Part shown: piece by piece, positions 1 through 8,700 of the stretch
Numbering within the stretch: position 1 is the first letter of the stretch
Layout: every line of letters starts with the position of its first letter
NCBI GenBank assembly: GCA_037447655.1
Contig: JBBHKE010001533.1
Location: 64,001 to 78,217 of the forward strand
Direction of reading: 5' to 3'
Length of the DNA stretch: 14,217 nucleotides
Source: Zygnema cylindricum
Taxonomy: Eukaryota; Streptophyta; Zygnematophyceae; Zygnematales; Zygnemataceae
Notes under the pieces: generated by a model
Databases searched by the model: none
Seen by the model: only the letters and a program-made list of their open reading frames with translations
Told to the model about the DNA's origin: nothing
Translations under genes and position numbers: made by a program

Positions 1-106
1 GGGTATCGAACAAGTCTTCATACATTTGCGGAACCTTCGACACCCCGCGGGAACCGTCCCGCACACCCAAACAAGGTCGTAATCGGGTATCTAAACTAGG
101 GTTTAT

Positions 107-180
107 ATGTTTAGGGTCACTTATTATTTGTTTTTTTAATATTAAAAAAACAAAAAAAACAAAAAAAACCTTAAACATAC
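107..180. repeat. AT-rich imperfect inverted repeat with perfect 28-bp palindrome core
   Basis: Positions 127-154 form a perfect palindrome: the arm TTTGTTTTTTTAAT is followed directly by its exact reverse complement. Weaker outer arms (ATGTTTAGGG near 108-117 and CCTTAAACAT near 170-179) extend the symmetry. The strand could extrude a cruciform or hairpin, or this may be a tiny foldback relic. The rest of positions 1-314 shows no gene; a short GC-rich patch at about 185-240 has no recognised identity. Confidence 0.7.
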
Positions 181-574
181 GGTCGCACGGAGAAAGCGGG
201 AGGCGGGGGCGACGTGGACCCGTTCGTCGTGCGCAAAACGTCGCGAAAAGTTGCAAGAAAAAGGTAAATTTTAACCGCACTAAATTTATTTTTCATATTT
301 TTTCTCTTCTCACTTCACTGCTCACGGACGTCTGTCTCAATGTCCCTTTTCCATCCCATCTCCTCCGTGACTCCATAACCAACAACCAAACAAAATTTTT
401 CCTTCCTTCCGTTTTTCCCTTTTGTCAAAACTGTTCCAACATTATCTGGCAAGTCCTCAGACGGCCACTTGCCAGCAGAGTACACGGTGAACTTAAAAAG
501 TGTTTGAACATTACATGATAGCCGTAGTCCTATTCCTATTCCGCACATGCAAAATACACATATCCATAATACAC

Positions 575-852
575 ATTTCTTTTTTTCCTGTACCGCGACC
601 AAACCCGCAACCACGACCCCCTCTTCCTCCTCTTTCTCAACTTCCGCCACCTCGATAGAAGCATTGTGCACTGACGCTGCTTTTGCAAATCCGGACATTA
701 GGTTGCGAAATGTCCGAAATTCTGACACTTAAAACACGTTACATTCAGATCAGATTTTCAGGTGAATTCACGTGAATCTTATACTCCTCCTCCGCCCCCT
801 CTTCCACCACAGCCTCTGACTCTCGGAGGTCTACCACACCCTCTTCCATGTT
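575..852 (-). pseudogene. Decayed Ty1/copia-like gag fragment, copy A (zinc knuckle region)
   Basis: Read on the minus strand, this starts with a Gly/Arg-type purine-rich stretch (852 to about 778). It continues into a CCHC zinc knuckle at 736-695, of the form C-F-K-C...G-H...C, as found in the nucleocapsid part of retrotransposon Gag. The knuckle is broken by a stop where copy B has Glu. A frame change lies between the knuckle and a following acidic segment (ASIEVAEVEKEEEE) that is shared with copy B. Both copies also share the flanking words GGTAGACCTCC and CGGACATTT. The open frame runs on to 315, but I recognise nothing in that tail. Family assignment to copia rests on the single knuckle plus acidic tail; another LTR family is possible. 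Confidence 0.6.
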
Positions 853-921
853 AGGGCGATAAGACAAGGTTCGAAACGAGCAGAGGAGTCAATTTGTCAG
901 GAGGAGACGGTGAATCTGTCC

Positions 922-1580
922 CCCTCAATGTTTTCACACTCAATGTTGTCACACTCAATGTTGTCGCACTCAATGTTGTCGCACATAATGTTGTCGCACT
1001 CAATGTTGTCCCTCAATGTTGTCCCACTCAATGTTGTCACACTCAATGTTGTCGCACTCAATGTTGTCGCACTCAATGTTGTCGCACTCAATGTTGTCGC
1101 ACTCAACGTCGTCGCACTCAACGTTGTCACACTCAACGTTGTCGCACTCAACGTTGTCGCACTCAACGTTGTCACACTCAACGTTGTCGCACTCAACATT
1201 TTCACACTCAACATTGTCGCACTTAACGTGTGACGACAACGTTGTCCCACTCAATGTTGTCACACTCAACGTCGTCGCACTCAACGTCGTCGCACTCAAC
1301 GTCGTCGCACTCAACGTTGTCGCACTCAATGTTGTCGCACTCAACGTTGTCGCACTCAACGTTGTCGCACTCACCGTTGTCGCACTCAACATTGTCACAC
1401 TCAACGTTGTCACACTTATCGTGTGACGACAACGTTGTCCCACTCAATGTTGTCACACTCAACGTCGTCGCACTCAACGTCGTCGCACTCATCGTCGTCG
1501 CACTCAACGTCGTCGCACTCAACGTTGTCCCGCTCTCAATGTTGTCGCACTCTCAATGTTGTCGCACTCAATGTTGTCGC
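922..1580. repeat. 15-bp CpG minisatellite, left block
   Basis: Tandem units of CACTCAACGTTGTCG and close variants fill this stretch, about 44 units. Each unit contains the palindrome CAACGTTG. Variation is mostly C/T: the first dozen units read CAATGTTG, later ones CAACGTTG or CAACGTCG. A larger block repeats at 193 bp, marked by TGACGACAAC at 1231 and 1424, where the local unit flips orientation. Because 15 is divisible by three, all frames on both strands stay open; these reading frames are an artefact of the period and should not be annotated as proteins. Confidence 0.95.
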
Positions 1581-2070
1581 TGAAATTCTATGGACTCCAT
1601 TGCCACACAGAATTCGCAGATAAAAAAGAAGCTAATCTAGATAGTGTCGACTCCAACTTGATATAAACCCAAATGACTGACCCCTTGATAATCAGAACCC
1701 CAATATAGCTTCACCCTTGTGAAATAACACTTTATGTGTGCTCAGTTCCACCACAGAATGCAAAGTTAGAATATGAGATTTGGACACATTCACCCATTTT
1801 GACTTTCCCTTAGAAATGCAACCACCCAGGCAGGCAAATACTATGACCGACTACACCCCTGTGTAGCGTGGACTCCCTTAAGTCCGCAGCAAAAAGAATC
1901 ACTGAAAATGGTCAACTGAATTGATAGTTATGGCTGGCCAAAGTTTGCCTTTTGTACAAATGCTCTCTGGGAGAGAGGTGGCTACCTACCTGAAATATTC
2001 TAAGTCCTAAACCCCACTCTAAACCCACTAGTACTGAGGTACGGACCAATCATATTACTGTATAGTACAT

Positions 2071-2346
2071 AAAGGTACAGGTGCCGGTGTACCTTTTGTA
2101 CGACCATCGTACGACATGGCTAAAAAGTCAACACGTGTCCTATCCGGATTCGCTCTTATAGTCCTCGGAATTCCTGCTTCCAAATCTTATCTCTCACGTG
2201 GCGTCAGGCCATGCCACGTCAGAAAAACGGTACCGTACAACAAAGTACAGGTGCTGGAGTACTTTCTGTACGAACAGTGTACGATATTGCCATAATGTGA
2301 CATTTTTCACATCCGGATTTGTTGTGTTCCGTTCCGGAGATTCCGC
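2071..2346. repeat. Diverged direct repeat, offset 170 bp, inside the LTR-like insert
   Basis: Copy 1 (about 2071-2176) and copy 2 (about 2241-2346) share GTACAGGTG, a TTTGTACGA or TCTGTACGA word, TGTACGAT or CGTACGAC, and ATCCGGATT followed by a GGA(A/G)ATTCC-like end. They are diverged by substitutions and small indels. A further ACACGTGTC-type word followed by ATCCGGA occurs at about 2363. ACGTG cores are frequent here. If the block is an LTR these would be U3 enhancer-like repeats. Confidence 0.6.
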
Positions 2347-2576
2347 AACCTGTACGATGCCGCCACGTGTCATCCGGAGTGGTGACGTCCGCAAACCGCC
2401 AAATTATCCTTTCGCAAAGCCGGCGCTAATCACGGCCGTCCGATTTATTTCGGCATTTTATACGGACCGTCGAAACAAATGTCCTTACTATTTATTTCGT
2501 CTGGTACTAAAAGTACAATTGTTTCTATGTCCTTTATAGCGTAATCTAGTTAAATGAAAAAAACCCTACATGTAAT

Positions 2577-2585
2577 TATTTAAAT
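2577..2585 (+). promoter_or_regulatory. TATA-like box within the LTR-like insert
   Basis: TATTTAAAT occurs about 300 bp before the right end of the insert, a plausible place for an LTR promoter with a roughly 270-bp R-U5. It is a short AT motif in AT-rich DNA, so it is weak on its own. Confidence 0.25.
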
Positions 2586-2886
2586 CCCTATCAAACCCTA
2601 TATGTCATAGCACTAGTCTTAGACTAATTTGAAAAGGTTAACGGCTACGGGTGACTTGACGCACAACACCAGTTTCAATTCCTGGGTCCGTCAAGTACCT
2701 TTTGGTAAGTCTACCTGATTTACCCCCTGTCTTCTCTAGAGAGTTTAGGTAGCCATGGCTCTAGCTCTCTCTCCAGCCTTCAGTGACTACAACAAGAGTG
2801 GGGGCTTAGAGAAGGGAGTCAGAGGCAGACTGCCTCTGCTCTTTTCCTATCCTAAATATGACCTAGAAAATACTCAAATATCAACA

Positions 2887-3420
2887 GTCGCACTCAACGT
2901 TGTCGCACTCAACGTTGTCGCACTCAACGTTGTCACACTTAACGTTGTCACACTTAACGTGTGACGACAACGTTGTCCCACTCAACGTTGTCCCACTCAA
3001 CATTGTCCCACTTAACGTTGTTGCACTCAAGGTTGTCGCACTCAAGGTTGTTGCACTCAACATTGTCGCACTCAACGTTGTCGCACTCAACGTCGTCGCA
3101 CTCAAAGTCGTCGCACCCAACGTCGTCGCACTCAACGTCGTCGCACTCAACGTCGTCGCACTCTCAAGGTTGTCGCTCACTCAATGTTGTCGCACTCAAC
3201 GTTGTCACACTTAACGTGTGACGACAACGTTGTCACACTCAACGTTGTCGCACTCAATGTTGTCACACTTAACGTGTGACGACAACGTTGTCCCACTCAA
3301 CGTTGTCGCACTCAAGGTTGTTGCACTCAACGTTGTCGCACTCAACGTTGTCGCACTCAAGGTTGTTGCACTCTACGTTGTCGCACTCAACGTCGTCGCA
3401 CTCAAGGTTGTCGCACTCGC
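2887..3420. repeat. 15-bp CpG minisatellite, right block
   Basis: This is the same CACTCAACGTTGTCG unit in the same orientation as the left block, about 35 units, with CAAGGTTG and GTCGTC variants. The inverted punctuation TGACGACAAC occurs at 2962, 3219 and 3277, each preceded by ACACTTAACGTG. With the left block it forms one array of about 1.19 kb before the insertion at 1581-2886. Long open frames in it on both strands are artefacts of the period. Confidence 0.95.
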
Positions 3421-3423
3421 TCA

Positions 3424-3720
3424 AGGGAAGAGGGGGCGGTAGACCTCCAAGAGATTGAGGCGGTGGTGGAAGAGGGGGCAGAGGAGGTGTACAAAATTAA
3501 AGGTGAATTTGACGGACAGTATGATCCGAATATGATATTTTCCAAATGTCAAAAATTCGGACATTTTGCAACTGAATGTCCGGATTTACAGAAGCAGCGC
3601 TACATCTCTCAATGCTGACATGCTTCTATCGAGGTGGAGGAATTTGAGAGAGAGGAGGAAGAAGCGGCCATGGTCGCGAGTTTGGCCGCGGAATAGATCG
3701 CGGAGGAAGGAAATGTGCTT
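3424..3720 (+). pseudogene. Decayed Ty1/copia-like gag fragment, copy B
   Basis: A Gly/Arg-type purine-rich run (3424-3490) is followed by a zinc knuckle at 3538-3579. The motif reads F-S-K-C-Q-K-F-G-H-F-A-T-E-C: the last three ligands are intact, but the first cysteine position is TTT (Phe) where copy A has TGT (Cys), one base different. In the same frame there is a stop at 3616, then the acidic segment ASIEVEEFEREEEE, then a second stop near 3694. It lies in the opposite orientation to copy A on the other side of the minisatellite. No protease, integrase or reverse transcriptase follows, so this is a dead fragment or part of a deletion derivative. Confidence 0.6.
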
Positions 3721-4063
3721 TGCACGCTTAGAAATTGATTCCAGCCGCAACATTCAGATGTTTTTAAGTTCAATGTATAAAATCACAAGTTGCAGATTGA
3801 AGACCCGCCGGTTTATTGTGGTATTATAAAGACGAAAGGGAGGAGAATCTTTACATGGCAGATTATGCAAGGAAATGGCAAGAAAAAAAAATGAGTGAGA
3901 CGTTAAAGAGTGAAGTGAGTGAAGCGAAGGGAAAATGAAAAGGAGAAACAAATTGTACGACAAATTGTGCACGGTTCGATATGAGTGTTCGGATTGGTGT
4001 TCGATGTGGTACAGTCGTACGGCGACATGTTTGAGAGAGGGGCGAACAACCGCTTCTCCCGAT
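3721..4063. other. Stretch without a recognised gene
   Basis: Between gag copy B and the possible polypurine tract are about 340 bases of purine-rich sequence with short open frames only. No pol motif is visible. If copy B and the tract at 4064 belong to one element, nearly the whole pol region has been lost. Confidence 0.5.
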
Positions 4064-4182
4064 AAGAGGGGGACTGTTAGGATATCGGGTGAATCGGCCG
4101 ATTGGTCGAATTCACGTCTTTGTTCAGTTGACGTTGGCGGTTTCTGTATTTGTCACGTCGTGTTTAGTTTCAGTGTTGGTTA
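4064..4182 (+). mobile_element. Possible polypurine tract and start of a 3' LTR
   Basis: AAGAGGGGGAC (4064-4074) is immediately followed by TGTTAGGATATC, the arrangement of a retrotransposon polypurine tract and the TG of a 3' LTR. It lies on the same strand as gag copy B, 340 bp downstream. The LTR right end is not identified because the foldback element at 4183 follows. A chance purine run is possible. Confidence 0.35.
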
Positions 4183-4452
4183 AAGTAACAATCAAGTAAC
4201 AACCGTGGATCGTAATTTGCGTTAATGGCTTTTTCGTCTCTTAAAACATCTTTTCTCCGTACACACATGTCGGATTGTGGATCTGACGGTTGCGATTGAA
4301 AGGTAATATTCTCAGCTTACGAATGGCGGTCGTAAATTGAAAATTGAACAAATGTGTACGGAGAAAAGATGTTTTCAGTTGCGAAAAAATGATTAACGCT
4401 AATTACGATTCACTTGTCAGCGTATACAATCGTCACACCCTTAAGTAACAAT
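4183..4452. mobile_element. Foldback / MITE-like element
   Basis: The left arm (about 4205-4269) and right arm (about 4350-4413) are inverted copies of roughly 64 bp. They share CGTAATT, GCGTTAAT, TTTTTCG and the 20-bp word AAAACATCTTTTCTCCGTAC. The loop of about 80 bp has no coding potential. AAGTAACAAT occurs at 4183-4192 and again at 4443-4452, a candidate 10-bp target duplication; that length would suit Mutator-like MITEs. The stretches between the duplication and the arms are not well matched, so the exact ends are uncertain, and a third AAGTAACAA at 4194 complicates the left edge. Confidence 0.65.
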
Positions 4453-4637
4453 TTCGGTTTTACACATAGAGACACTTGAAATCCGGGTCCGCCGGATCTG
4501 CGCTAAAAAACAAAGTAATTCCTCTAAGTTACAAGTACATAGAGACACACCCTAACAATTCGAAAGTTGCTCTCCACTCTTATCTCACTACAGTACCAAC
4601 ATCTAAATCTTCCTCTTTATCAATTTCTGCCTTCCTT

Positions 4638-5028
4638 TTACGAATTTTCTTCTTTCTTTCTTTTGCCTGCCTCTTCTTCCGAATCACTTCCGCCACTGTC
4701 ATCCGGATCTGGATCCGGGTTGCCGAACACTTGCAAGCTGCCTTTCTGGTGGGAAACCGAGAGCCGCTTATCGAAGGTGCGAAGAAGACCATCAAACAGA
4801 ATCCGAAGATGCTCCTCAGACAACGACACTTTCACGTTCCTTTCTTCCTCCTTTTGCTGATCATGGCGAGGATCTTCATCAAACTGCTCACCACTAAAGC
4901 CTCTTTCACTCGGTTGAAGGTTCACGTGTGTCAGATTGCTTCGGAGTGGGAGCAAACGACGGTGGTGGTGAATCGACAGGTTTCTTCTTCTTGCCGCCCA
5001 TTGCAGCTAATCTAGCCACAGTCAACAT
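4638..5028 (-). pseudogene. Unrecognised minus-strand reading frame with a frameshift
   Basis: On the minus strand an open frame starts at ATG 5028 (a second ATG, 5001, begins MGGKKKKPVD) and runs through a Lys, Pro and Ser-rich start to a TGA at 4906-4908. A different frame, open from about 4955 to TAA at 4638, continues with an ordered-looking segment (NVKVSLSEEHLRILFDGLL), then an acidic patch (DPDPDDSGGSDSEEE) and a Lys-rich end. Composition and change of character along the chain look like a real protein broken by one frameshift. A chance pair of frames, or a gag-like N-terminal part of another retroelement, cannot be excluded. No family is recognised and no plausible intron joins the two frames. 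Confidence 0.35.
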
Positions 5029-5439
5029 ACTATACCTCAAAAACCGCTCCGTACATATAGGATCGTTCTCACACACTCGCAGATAAATAGAATGTCACAG
5101 CGGAAGCAAAATAGAAAAAGAAACACAAGTCTTCCAGAACCTCGCAGGTTTTTGACAAGACTCCAATAAAGGAAACAAACCTGAAGGCGCCGCAATCCAC
5201 AAGCGGACGTGCGCCGTACACAACACTTTGTGGCGCGAAGCAATGCACGCCACGTGTAACAAAACACAATTTCACCGAAACTGGGAACCGCACTTCGCAC
5301 GTGCGTCACAGTACAGTACTGTAAAACCAGGATGCTCATGAACACAATTCAAAGAAGAACGTTACAATATTGCTTTTAATAAAATTTCACACAGTAAGTA
5401 CAAAGAATTTTCTCAACTACGTTTCAAAAGTCTAGTTCT
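5029..5439. other. Non-coding stretch between broken frame and GT90 3' end
   Basis: Short open frames only. On the minus strand this would be the leader of the frame at 5028 and the 3' UTR of the GT90 gene. ATTAAA on the minus strand (5375-5380), about 60 nt past the GT90 stop, is a possible variant poly(A) signal. ACGTG cores occur near 5250 and 5297. Confidence 0.4.
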
Positions 5440-5721
5440 TTATGCAAACATCTTGCAAGGTTCCTCTTTAGATTCCTCCTCCTCTACTAAATATGGCAAT
5501 ACATTTTCAGGTGAACTTCGTCGAATAGAATCGATACTCATCTCCTCTGAAAGAAGAGCTCTAGTGGGTGTAAAGAGTTGTAGCTTTGCATATTCTGTGA
5601 GAAAATGAAACATATAGTCATATACAAAACTCATTGTAAGGTTCTTTTCCATTAAATCAACACCGTTTTGTCCGATTTCTTTGGCAATCTTTTTATTTGC
5701 CTCTCCCCACTCGATTGCTCC
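5440..5721 (-). CDS. GT90 exon 7 and stop
   Basis: Begins after AATGCAG with GAIEWGEAN and ends CKMFA then stop. It contains IGQNGVDLMEKNLTMSFVYDYMFHFLTEYAKL, abbreviated here as IGQNGVDLM through FVYDYMFHFL, typical of the family C-terminus. The tail after FTPTRALL is acidic and specific, without a retention signal of the KDEL kind. Confidence 0.92.
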   Translation of the reverse strand, partial: GAIEWGEANKKIAKEIGQNGVDLMEKNLTMSFVYDYMFHFLTEYAKLQLFTPTRALLSEEMSIDSIRRSSPENVLPYLVEEEESKEEPCKMFA

Positions 5722-8700
5722 CTGCATTAAACACCAAAACAGTCTCTTTTTTTTTGTTAACATCTGTTATCTTGACAAGAAACAGAAAACAAGAAACCTC
5801 TGTACTTGACAATTCTGTACTTCACACTGAAAACTCATCTTATATTCTATATTAAGAGGATACTTAGTGCGATTATTAAAATGCGAGGATTCAGTGCGAA
5901 TACGAGGATATAGTGCGGTTTTTTTAATGTGGTTATCTCACTTTTAGACTTTCACAAATTGGTTGATCCTCTGGATTCGGTATATGAATATAATGCCTTC
6001 CACTCTCGAGAGCTCTGGAAAAAAAGTCGAAATATTTGGGTTCCACATAAAGTAGAGTGGATCCACAAGCCATTATGTATTTGAGACTACAGGACCAAGA
6101 TGTGCCTTCCACGTATATTTTATATCTGCCAAAAAAAAAAAAAGAATAGAAAGCAAAAAAAAAACAAAGAATTCATTTGCCACTTCAATTAGTCGATCGT
6201 ATTCTTATTTTTTTCAATCGTCCTTCATTTTTTCCCCAATTTCTCTCCAATTTTCCTGAAGAAACTGGAACTTCTAGAGACTCATTTTACCTCTTTCAAA
6301 TCATCGTTATAAAATTTTTAGATACTATTCTGCCCATACCCACACTAAATCAGGTTCTTTCTTCTCAACTGACGACCGATAAAAGGTGGAAACCCAAGAA
6401 TAGGCAATAAAGTTTTTATTTTTGTCTATATCCACACTGTGGAGAGGGAGAAGGAGAGGGGGGTGGAGAGGGAGAAGGAGAGGAGAGGGAAAGGCAGAGG
6501 GTAAGGGAGAGGGAGAGGGAGAAGGTGAGAAAACTTCCCAACAAAGAGACATTAAAAGACAGGAGCACAGGGAAAGTTAAAAAAGAAAATAAGAACCTGT
6601 AGTTGCATTGATTTTCAAGCTTGGTTTCATTACTGTCGATCTCTCGAACCCATCGGGTATCTTCCGATTGGACGTGGAATTTGTGGTTTGGAGAGTCGTC
6701 GCAGTCAACTATCGGTTTTCGAAGTCGAGGGGCGACCCAAACAGCTCCTTTCCATTGGCCGAAAGGTTTCCTCTCTTCCCATGGGATTTTTCCTGTTCCT
6801 TCAGAAATTTTTCTTCGAGTTTGATCCCATAACTCAATTTTCACTTCCGGCCTGCAAAAAGATAAAAGAAAACAAAAACGGAAACGGAAATGTGAATGTG
6901 AATGTAAAATGTAAAACTTAAATGTGTGCGTAAACGTGCAAATGTGAATGTAAATTTGTAAATGTTGATGAAAATGAAAATGGAAATGAAAATGCAAATG
7001 TGAATGTTAAATGTAAAATGTAAAATGTAAATCTAAATGTAAATGTAAATGAAAATTTATAGCACTTCAAATATTTTTGATTCGACAAATTTCTTCATTA
7101 AGTAGAAAGATGGCAACTGTAGCAGGTGAGATTAGATCTTAAAATTAAAATATGTGATCACTCACATTTGAAAGGTAAAACTCGTACACTAATCATAAAA
7201 TTGTAAGCAAACCATGACCCAAAAAACACTTAATGAATTGAATTTCCGCAATGCGAAACCATGTTATAAAGGTGCTAAAAAAAAGTTATGACAGAGTTAT
7301 AAGAGAGTCATAGAAGAGATGCAAAAGAGTTATGGAGTTATAGAAATAGTTATATTAGCGATATAATAAAGGAATATACAAGAGATATAAACGAGATATA
7401 AAAGAGATATACAAAAGATGTACAAGAGATATACAAGAGATATAAAAGAGGTATAAAAGAGATATAAAAGAGATGTAAAAGAGATATACAAGAGGCAACA
7501 AAAGAGAAGAAAAGGCCGTCAGTCGGCCGTCATCGGTTGTCGTTTTTTTCTCTCTATAAAGTAGTTTTGAAACGCTTACAAAAGGGTTTTAAAAGAGTTA
7601 TAAAAGAGTTATAAAAGAGAAGAAAAACTCACCATCCCCAGAAAGACCAGTCGGGGAAAACGACATCCATGTGGGAGGAACTGCTGCAGTACTTTAAAAG
7701 GAGGGGAGGGTGAGGGTGAAACTGAAGGCGAGTTTTACGGACCAAAGGAGTATCCATGCAGTGAAACATCAGTTCCACATCTGGGATCTGCCCAGGGTAT
7801 CTACAAAAGGACAAAAAAAAGAGAGATTTTTTTTTTTTTTTTAGCGTTTGGAATGATTTGTGGCTTAGATTTGTTGTTAAAGGCGAGGAAATAAAAGAAA
7901 AAAAAACATTAATACAAGCCACTTTTTCCATCGCCCTCTCCCTCCCTCTCCCTCCTCTCCCCTCCCTCCCTCCGTCCCTCCCTCCGTCCTCTCCCTCCCT
8001 CCCTCTAATTGTTTTGTAATGGAATGATTTTTTTTTTTACTTCATACTGCATTCGTAATTTTCAGTGAATCTTAAGAGACCAAAAATTAGTTTTGCAGAA
8101 AAGTCTTTTTTAATAATTTTGAAGTAAATAAACAATTTGGGGTGCAAAACAGTCACAAACTATGCTTCAAAAATCTATTTCTGAAAAAAAAAACAGTTTG
8201 TAAATCTTGATTTAAACTTTTTGTATGGGATATTTTCTTCATAGAGATTATTTATATTATATTATTATTTTAATTACAAAGATTTCTCACCTTTTAATAA
8301 GTTGTAAAATTCCCCAAATTGTAAATAGAGCACGTGTCTGATAACACCACTGCCCTTTCAAACAAAAAAAAAAGGAGAGAGAGTCAATTAGATCTAATGT
8401 TAGTGATTTCTCAGCTTAAATATGTAAATTATATTTTTCGACTTCATATATGTACATTTACATCAAAAACATCAAGAACAAGAAAGAAAATCGTACGGAT
8501 TTCTTTTCTCTCGCAAAATATTTTACGATATTTTTCTATGATGTCATCACAATTATGTGTTTATTACGATGTAATGTGACTTCTTCGGTTTTCGATCTCT
8601 TATTTTCGATGGAAAGATAATGTTTTCTTTAAAAATGCAGTGGGAAAAATTGAACAAAATATCTATAAATATAATAATATTTTTAAAGATAACCAACCAT

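Larger units (their letters stand above)
1581..2886. mobile_element. Probable solo LTR inserted in the minisatellite
   Basis: This 1306-bp block interrupts the minisatellite. It begins TGAAATTC, ends ATCAACA, and is flanked by GTCGC at 1576-1580 and GTCGC at 2887-2891. Removing the block and one GTCGC rejoins the array in perfect 15-bp register. TG...CA ends with a 5-bp duplication are the standard mark of LTR retrotransposon integration. No gag or pol coding is visible, so a solo LTR is the simplest reading. Supporting details are a diverged direct repeat in its first half (as in U3 enhancers) and a TATTTAAAT box at 2577-2585. The orientation is inferred as plus from that box and is not certain. 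It shows no obvious similarity to the possible LTR start at 4075. Confidence 0.65.

Noticed and set aside
99-117. TTTAGGG-like words suggesting telomere repeats
   Set aside because: Only isolated single words with no tandem run.
894-1623. Long open frames on both strands with pentapeptide repeats (ALNVV, LSHST, CDNVE, ATTLS)
   Set aside because: A 15-bp tandem unit without stops keeps every frame open. Overlapping frames on both strands are equally long, so the period explains them and not coding.
2198-2539. Open frame of 113 codons on the plus strand
   Set aside because: Lies within the LTR-like insert across its direct repeats, has no family motif, and short frames are expected here.
2636-2700. 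tRNA-like T-arm (CCAGT-TTCAATT-CCTGG) suggesting a tRNA gene or SINE promoter
   Set aside because: No convincing D-arm, anticodon arm or acceptor stem, and the A-box match is poor. It sits inside the LTR-like insert, so a chance match is more likely.
2755-2880. Short plus-strand frame starting MALALSPAFSDYNKS, with organelle-like composition
   Set aside because: It runs straight into the minisatellite, and I recognise no organelle gene. It is better explained as the right end of the LTR-like insert.
2881-3458. The same kind of repeat-encoded frames in the right block
   Set aside because: Same cause as in the left block; no start context or non-repeat domain.
4476-5015. 179-codon plus-strand open frame
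   Set aside because: Composition is that of an antisense shadow of the minus-strand broken frame at 4638-5028; hydrophobic runs come from complements of Lys/Glu codons.
6416-6997. 193-codon minus-strand open frame taken as one protein
   Set aside because: Only 6597-6851 carries the GT90 motif. The front is the hexamer repeat of intron 4 and the back is the purine tract of intron 5.
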